A DNA stretch of 33,858 nt, from NCBI GenBank assembly GCA_017617435.1, contig JAFZWF010000013.1, positions 1 through 33,858 of the forward strand. The letters are read 5' to 3'. Positions 30,268 to 33,858 of this stretch are shown here, piece by piece; positions within the stretch are counted from its first letter, which is position 1; every line of letters begins with the position of its first letter. Under the pieces are notes generated by a model. That model did not search any database. It saw only the letters and a program-made list of their open reading frames with translations, and was not told the origin of the DNA. Source of the DNA: Bacilli bacterium. GTDB lineage: Bacteria; Bacillota_I; Bacilli_A; RF39; UBA660. The position numbers and the translations under genes are program-made.

Positions 30268-31353
30268 ATGGCAAGAAGTGTATATATACATATTCCATTT
30301 TGTAAATCTATTTGTTCTTACTGTGATTTTTGCAAAGTTTTTTATGTTAAAAAATGGGCTGATAGATATTTAGAAGAACTATATAATGAAATAACTGATC
30401 GCTATGAAGGAGAACTTATTAAAACCCTTTATATTGGTGGTGGAAGCCCATCTCAGCTTAATGAACATGATCTTGAAAAACTAGAAAAAATTATTAATTT
30501 ATTTCAATTTACTGAAGATTATGAATTTACTTTTGAAGCAAATATAAATGATTTAAATGATATATATTTAACTAGACTTAAAAATATGAAAGTTAATAGA
30601 TTAAGTATTGGTATTGAATCATTTGATGAAAAAAAATTAAAACTTATGGGTCGTGATGCTGATTTTGATCAGGCAAGTAAAATAATAAAAATTGCACGTA
30701 GTAAAGGTTTTGATAATATAAACATTGATATGATATATGGTTTACCAAATGAATCTTTAAACACTTTAAAAGAAGATGTTAAAAAGGTTCTTAAGTTAAA
30801 ACCTGATCATATTAGTTTTTACAGTTTAATTTTTGAACCTAATACTAAATTATTTTTACATTACAAAAAAGGTGTTAGTCAAGATGAAGAATATGAAATG
30901 TATTCATACATAAAAAGAACTTTATCTAAAGCTGGTTATGAACACTATGAAATTAGTAATTATGCCAAAAATGGAAAGTATGCTAAACATAATTTAGTAT
31001 ATTGGAATAATGATGAGTATTATGGATTTGGACTTGGTGCTGCTGGTTATTTACATGAAGTTAGATATGAAAATACAAGAAGTATTTCTAAATATTTAGA
31101 TGGTAACTATATGTATAAAAGAGAACTTGTATCAATTGAAGATGAGAAAAAGAATAAACTTATGCTTGGTTTAAGATTAACTAAAGGTGTAAATTTAAAT
31201 GAATGGTTTTTAAAATATGGAGATAATCTTGAAGCAGATGAGAATATTCAAAAATTAATAAAAGAAAAGCTATTAAAAGTTGAAAACAATTATCTTTTTA
31301 TAAATCCTAAAAAGTTATATGTAATGAATGAAATTTTAATTAGAATAATATAA
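30268..31353 (+). CDS. hemW: Heme chaperone HemW (radical SAM)
   Basis: A 361-residue HemN-like protein. The radical-SAM cluster is CKSICSYCDFC, a CxxxCxxCxC motif, and GGGSPS and the RLSIGIESFD block follow. HemW rather than coproporphyrinogen dehydrogenase is favoured by length and by the lepA-hemW pairing. HemW inserts heme into respiratory enzymes, and no heme genes are visible here, so its target is unclear. GGTGA within the end of lepA precedes the ATG. Confidence 0.93.
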   Translation: MARSVYIHIPFCKSICSYCDFCKVFYVKKWADRYLEELYNEITDRYEGELIKTLYIGGGSPSQLNEHDLEKLEKIINLFQFTEDYEFTFEANINDLNDIYLTRLKNMKVNRLSIGIESFDEKKLKLMGRDADFDQASKIIKIARSKGFDNINIDMIYGLPNESLNTLKEDVKKVLKLKPDHISFYSLIFEPNTKLFLHYKKGVSQDEEYEMYSYIKRTLSKAGYEHYEISNYAKNGKYAKHNLVYWNNDEYYGFGLGAAGYLHEVRYENTRSISKYLDGNYMYKRELVSIEDEKKNKLMLGLRLTKGVNLNEWFLKYGDNLEADENIQKLIKEKLLKVENNYLFINPKKLYVMNEILIRII

Positions 31354-31357
31354 ATTA

Positions 31358-31390
31358 AAGAACTAAATTTTTAGTTCTTTTTCTTTTTTT
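31358..31390 (+). terminator. Terminator of lepA-hemW
   Basis: AAAGAACTAAA (31358-31368) and TTTAGTTCTTT (31370-31380) form a long stem followed by a T-rich tail. Confidence 0.85.
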
Positions 31391-31392
31391 CA

Positions 31393-31422
31393 TTGTAAAG
31401 AAAATAACTATTATGTTATAAT
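31393..31422 (+). promoter_or_regulatory. Promoter of the 751-residue protein
   Basis: TTGTAA (31393-31398), an 18-base spacer and a perfect TATAAT (31417-31422). Confidence 0.7.
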
Positions 31423-31448
31423 GCTATTGATAATAGGAGTTGAGTCAC

Positions 31449-33704
31449 ATGCAAGGAAATAAACCAGAAAAAAACGATGGTATTGAGTCACTTGACGATA
31501 CTATGATATTTAATGTGGAACCAGCTAAAAATACTAAAGAAATAAACGTTATTAAAGAAAAAAGTTTGGTAGTAGATTTTACATCACCAGTTGATGTTTT
31601 ATCTGATGATTTAGATGATAAAAAGAAAAAGAAAAAAGGAAATAAGAAGAAAAACAAAAAATTAAAATTTAAACTTTTTTCTAATATAAAAAATTGGTGG
31701 TCTGGATTAACAAAATTAAAGAAGTTTGTTATATGTTTTATCACTTTTTTAGTTATTACTTTAATTGTTCTTTTAGTTTTAGTTTTAACTAAAAAGAAAG
31801 ACGATAAAAAAGAAAAACTTCCAGATGTTGTTATTCAGCAAGAAAACTATACGTATAAAAATGGTGTTTTAATATTTACTGATGAAAGTAAAAAAGAAAT
31901 TGGAAAATATGAATGTAAAAACAAAGATGAAAAGAAATGTTATATTGCATATAGAAATGAAGAAGATAATTTTATAGGTGATCAATACCTTGATCAAGAT
32001 GGTAATAAGATTAAATCACGTGCGTCAATAATAAATGAAGATTATGTTTTTGTTGTTGATAATAAATCAGGATCTAATGACGATATTATCTTATACAGTA
32101 TTAAATCTAAAAATAGTATTGATGAATATAAATTAGTTAAGCAATCTTCTATTAATAAAAATAATGTTATATTAAAAAATAAAGAAAATAAATATGGTAT
32201 GCTTGATTTATCAGATACAACTCCAAGAACATTAATAAACTTTGTTTATGATTACGCTGGAGCTGTTGCTAATGAAAATTCTAATAAATATTTAGTTATA
32301 AATAAAAATAGAAAATATTATTTAATAGATTTTGAAGAAAATCTTTTAAGTAGTGGCTTTAATGATGAGATTGTTGATTATAATGATAATTTTATTGTTA
32401 CCAAATCTTCTGATAATTATTATAAAATATTTAATTTTGAAGGTACAGAACTTACACCTAATACATATTTATTTATAAAAATAATGGGTGATTATTATGC
32501 TGCTCTTTTAGATAATGGCATAATTGTATACGATAAAACTGGTCTTAAATATAACGAGGTCCCTATAGGTTTAACTTCAACAAATTATAACCGTACATAT
32601 GTTTTTGATGCTAATAATCAACTTATTTCTAATGATGTTGCTTTTGAAATGGAAGTTAATGAAGAATATATTTCTATTTCAAGAGGAAAAGCAAATGATT
32701 TACTTTCAATAAAAGAAGCACAAGAAAATAAAGATAGACCATTTGTTAGTTATTTTAATGGTATATTATATTTCTATGGTGATGATAAGAAAACTAATTT
32801 AATTGGAAAATACACATGTAAAAATAGAAATTCAACTGGAGTGCTAGATCACTGTACTGTTGCATCAACTACAAATATTTCTAATAACGATTTATCCTAT
32901 GATATACAAACAGGAATTTTATCTATTTTAAATAATCGTTATGTATTTATAAATGATACAATAACAACTCCTTCAATTTATTTATATGATTTAAGTGTTA
33001 ATAAAAAACTTGGACCATATACGGCAGTTGAAACATCAGGTTTAATTGGTCATAATTTTGATGCTAAAGTTTCTGATGGAGATTATATCGTTGTAAAAAA
33101 TACTAAAGATCAATTTGGTCTTTTAAGAGTTACAAGCACAAGCGTTGATGTAGTTCTTAATTTCGAATTTAGTGAACTAGAAAAATCTGGAGATAACTTC
33201 ATTGCTAAAAAATCTAATGGTAAATATGTAATCTTTGGTAAAGATGGAAAAGAAAAATGTAAAGATATACCTGAAAAAATTATGAGTTATACAGATAAAT
33301 ATATAACTGCTAAATCATCTAGTGGTTATAAAGTATATGATTATGAAGGTAAAGAAATAGACGGAAAAGGTTACACATATGTAAGACTATATGCTAATTG
33401 TTATGCTGCAGTTGTTGCTAATAAAACACTTGAAATTCATGAATACTCAAAACCAAATGCAGTTATAAAAATGGTAAAAGGTAATGAAACTACACCAACT
33501 GACATTCTTGTTAATGCTAGTGATTCATGGAAAACTGATAAATCATTTACTGTAACTAAAACAGGTGAAAAATACTATGTTAAAGTTAACGATGTAATGT
33601 ATGAATCATATGTTGAAAACACAGTTCCAAAAAATGAGGAACAAAATAATAATGCTCAAGAAGATGCTAATAATAATGAGAATAATAATGGGGAAGGAAA
33701 TTAG
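31449..33704 (+). CDS. Large membrane-anchored repeat-like surface protein
   Basis: A 751-residue protein, unrecognised at family level. The cytoplasmic part (~1-90) is acidic and then strongly lysine-rich, a transmembrane helix lies at ~93-114, and the rest is outside. The outer part has repeated beta-strand units resembling WG/KWG-type repeats (phrases such as KYGMLDLSD, KYYLIDFEEN, YYKIFNFEG, QFGLLRV, KYVIFGKDG, GYKVYDYEG), each about 40-60 residues apart. Two short loops are bounded by Cys pairs (KYECKNKDEKKCY at ~153-164 and YTCKNRNSTG with a later HC at ~455-468), possible disulfides in repeated halves. The C-terminus is an Asn/Glu tail. The ATG at 31449 follows AGGAG by 9 bases. It may be co-transcribed with the next gene. 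Confidence 0.72.
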   Translation: MQGNKPEKNDGIESLDDTMIFNVEPAKNTKEINVIKEKSLVVDFTSPVDVLSDDLDDKKKKKKGNKKKNKKLKFKLFSNIKNWWSGLTKLKKFVICFITFLVITLIVLLVLVLTKKKDDKKEKLPDVVIQQENYTYKNGVLIFTDESKKEIGKYECKNKDEKKCYIAYRNEEDNFIGDQYLDQDGNKIKSRASIINEDYVFVVDNKSGSNDDIILYSIKSKNSIDEYKLVKQSSINKNNVILKNKENKYGMLDLSDTTPRTLINFVYDYAGAVANENSNKYLVINKNRKYYLIDFEENLLSSGFNDEIVDYNDNFIVTKSSDNYYKIFNFEGTELTPNTYLFIKIMGDYYAALLDNGIIVYDKTGLKYNEVPIGLTSTNYNRTYVFDANNQLISNDVAFEMEVNEEYISISRGKANDLLSIKEAQENKDRPFVSYFNGILYFYGDDKKTNLIGKYTCKNRNSTGVLDHCTVASTTNISNNDLSYDIQTGILSILNNRYVFINDTITTPSIYLYDLSVNKKLGPYTAVETSGLIGHNFDAKVSDGDYIVVKNTKDQFGLLRVTSTSVDVVLNFEFSELEKSGDNFIAKKSNGKYVIFGKDGKEKCKDIPEKIMSYTDKYITAKSSSGYKVYDYEGKEIDGKGYTYVRLYANCYAAVVANKTLEIHEYSKPNAVIKMVKGNETTPTDILVNASDSWKTDKSFTVTKTGEKYYVKVNDVMYESYVENTVPKNEEQNNNAQEDANNNENNNGEGN

Positions 33705-33706
33705 AT

Positions 33707-33858
33707 ATGAGAAAAGTTCAATTTGGAACAGCTATATTTATAACTTTTATCGTTGTTTTAATGGCTATTTTTGGAACAATGAATCATTTTAATCCATATT
33801 ATGAAGTAACACCTTTAAAGCATAAATCAAAAAATAATAATAACAACAACAACAATAA
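33707..33858 (+). CDS. Partial gene: small membrane-anchored protein (5' part only)
   Basis: The first 50 codons of a gene that leaves the window. GGAAGGAAAT (33692-33700) precedes the ATG, which lies 2 bases after the stop at 33704. Residues ~7-24 form a hydrophobic helix (FGTAIFITFIVVLMAIFG) after MRKVQ, followed by HFNPYYEVTPLKHKSKN and then a run of asparagines up to the edge of the window. It is probably anchored with a low-complexity linker outside. Function cannot be judged. The asparagine codon run may be why the sequence ends here. Confidence 0.6.
   Translation, partial: MRKVQFGTAIFITFIVVLMAIFGTMNHFNPYYEVTPLKHKSKNNNNNNNN

Noticed and set aside
33601-33792. Open frame overlapping the end of the 751-residue gene
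   Set aside because: Different frame from both flanking genes, no binding site; the real downstream gene starts at 33707 with a good Shine-Dalgarno.
1-33858. Mollicutes-type code with TGA as tryptophan
   Set aside because: Base composition suggested it, but tryptophans are TGG throughout and TGA terminates ybeY and spoIIP at the expected lengths.
1-33858. CRISPR arrays, insertion sequences, integrases or prophage genes
   Set aside because: No regularly spaced direct repeats, transposase or integrase motifs were seen; composition is uniform across the window.

Overview
This window reads as chromosome from a very AT-rich, endospore-forming member of the Bacilli, probably an uncultured gut lineage related to the RF39/Erysipelotrichia-like groups. 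The lineage is an inference; the sporulation genes and gene order are seen directly. Seven or eight sporulation genes are recognisable: gerM, gerE, spoIIIAH, yqfC, yqfD, spoIIP, yqxA and an uninterrupted sigK. The order yqfC-yqfD-...-ybeY-dgkA-era-yqzL-recO and the order rpsT | spoIIP-yqxA-lepA-hemW both match the Bacillus layout, with several genes lost. Trp is encoded by TGG and TGA is used as a stop (ybeY, spoIIP), so the standard bacterial code applies despite the Mollicutes-like base composition.

Layout. 1-2400: rpmG-efp, then an unknown membrane-anchored protein. 2430-4318 (minus): a sporulation island spoIIIAH, gerE, gerM, followed by tRNA-Arg(UCU). 4437-6958: a DHHW-type SGNH-like protein and an MBOAT acyltransferase, probably a polysaccharide O-acylation pair. 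7091-9828: a compact peptide-export cassette with a C39-peptidase ABC transporter, a small HlyD-like membrane protein, and two very small genes (48 and 52 codons) whose products have textbook double-glycine leaders. 9971-14799: rpsU, then yqfC, yqfD, a VanZ-like gene, ybeY, dgkA, era, a 31-residue YqzL and recO. 14860-18000: pepC, a compact T-box leader with glyS, and a small gene with a stop at codon 3. 18106-19687: sepF-divIVA, convergent with sigK. 19756-22989: yqeG-yqeH-mutL. 23007-27038: an ABC exporter (minus), miaA behind a promoter-proximal terminator, a transglutaminase-like protein (minus) and rpsT (minus). 27192-31353: spoIIP-yqxA-lepA-hemW. 31449-33858: a large anchored repeat-like protein and the start of a gene that runs off the window.

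The best candidate for an undescribed system is the 7091-9828 cassette. Both tiny precursors fit the double-glycine leader pattern at positions -12, -8, -7, -4, -2 and -1. Both predicted cores are cationic, carry a GxxxG motif and contain exactly one cysteine near the C-terminus. This suggests a two-peptide (class IIb-like) bacteriocin or a signalling peptide pair, possibly disulfide-linked. No dedicated immunity or sensor gene is visible.

Other points of interest: a glycine T-box whose apparent terminator encloses the T-box helix instead of competing through the usual downstream arm; a terminator placed about 16 bases after the predicted miaA start site; a VanZ-like gene where PhoH and the HD-domain gene normally sit; spoIIIAH detached from the rest of its operon; and gpr missing from in front of spoIIP. 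No CRISPR array, insertion sequence, integrase or rRNA was seen, and no gene-free stretch exceeds 300 bases.
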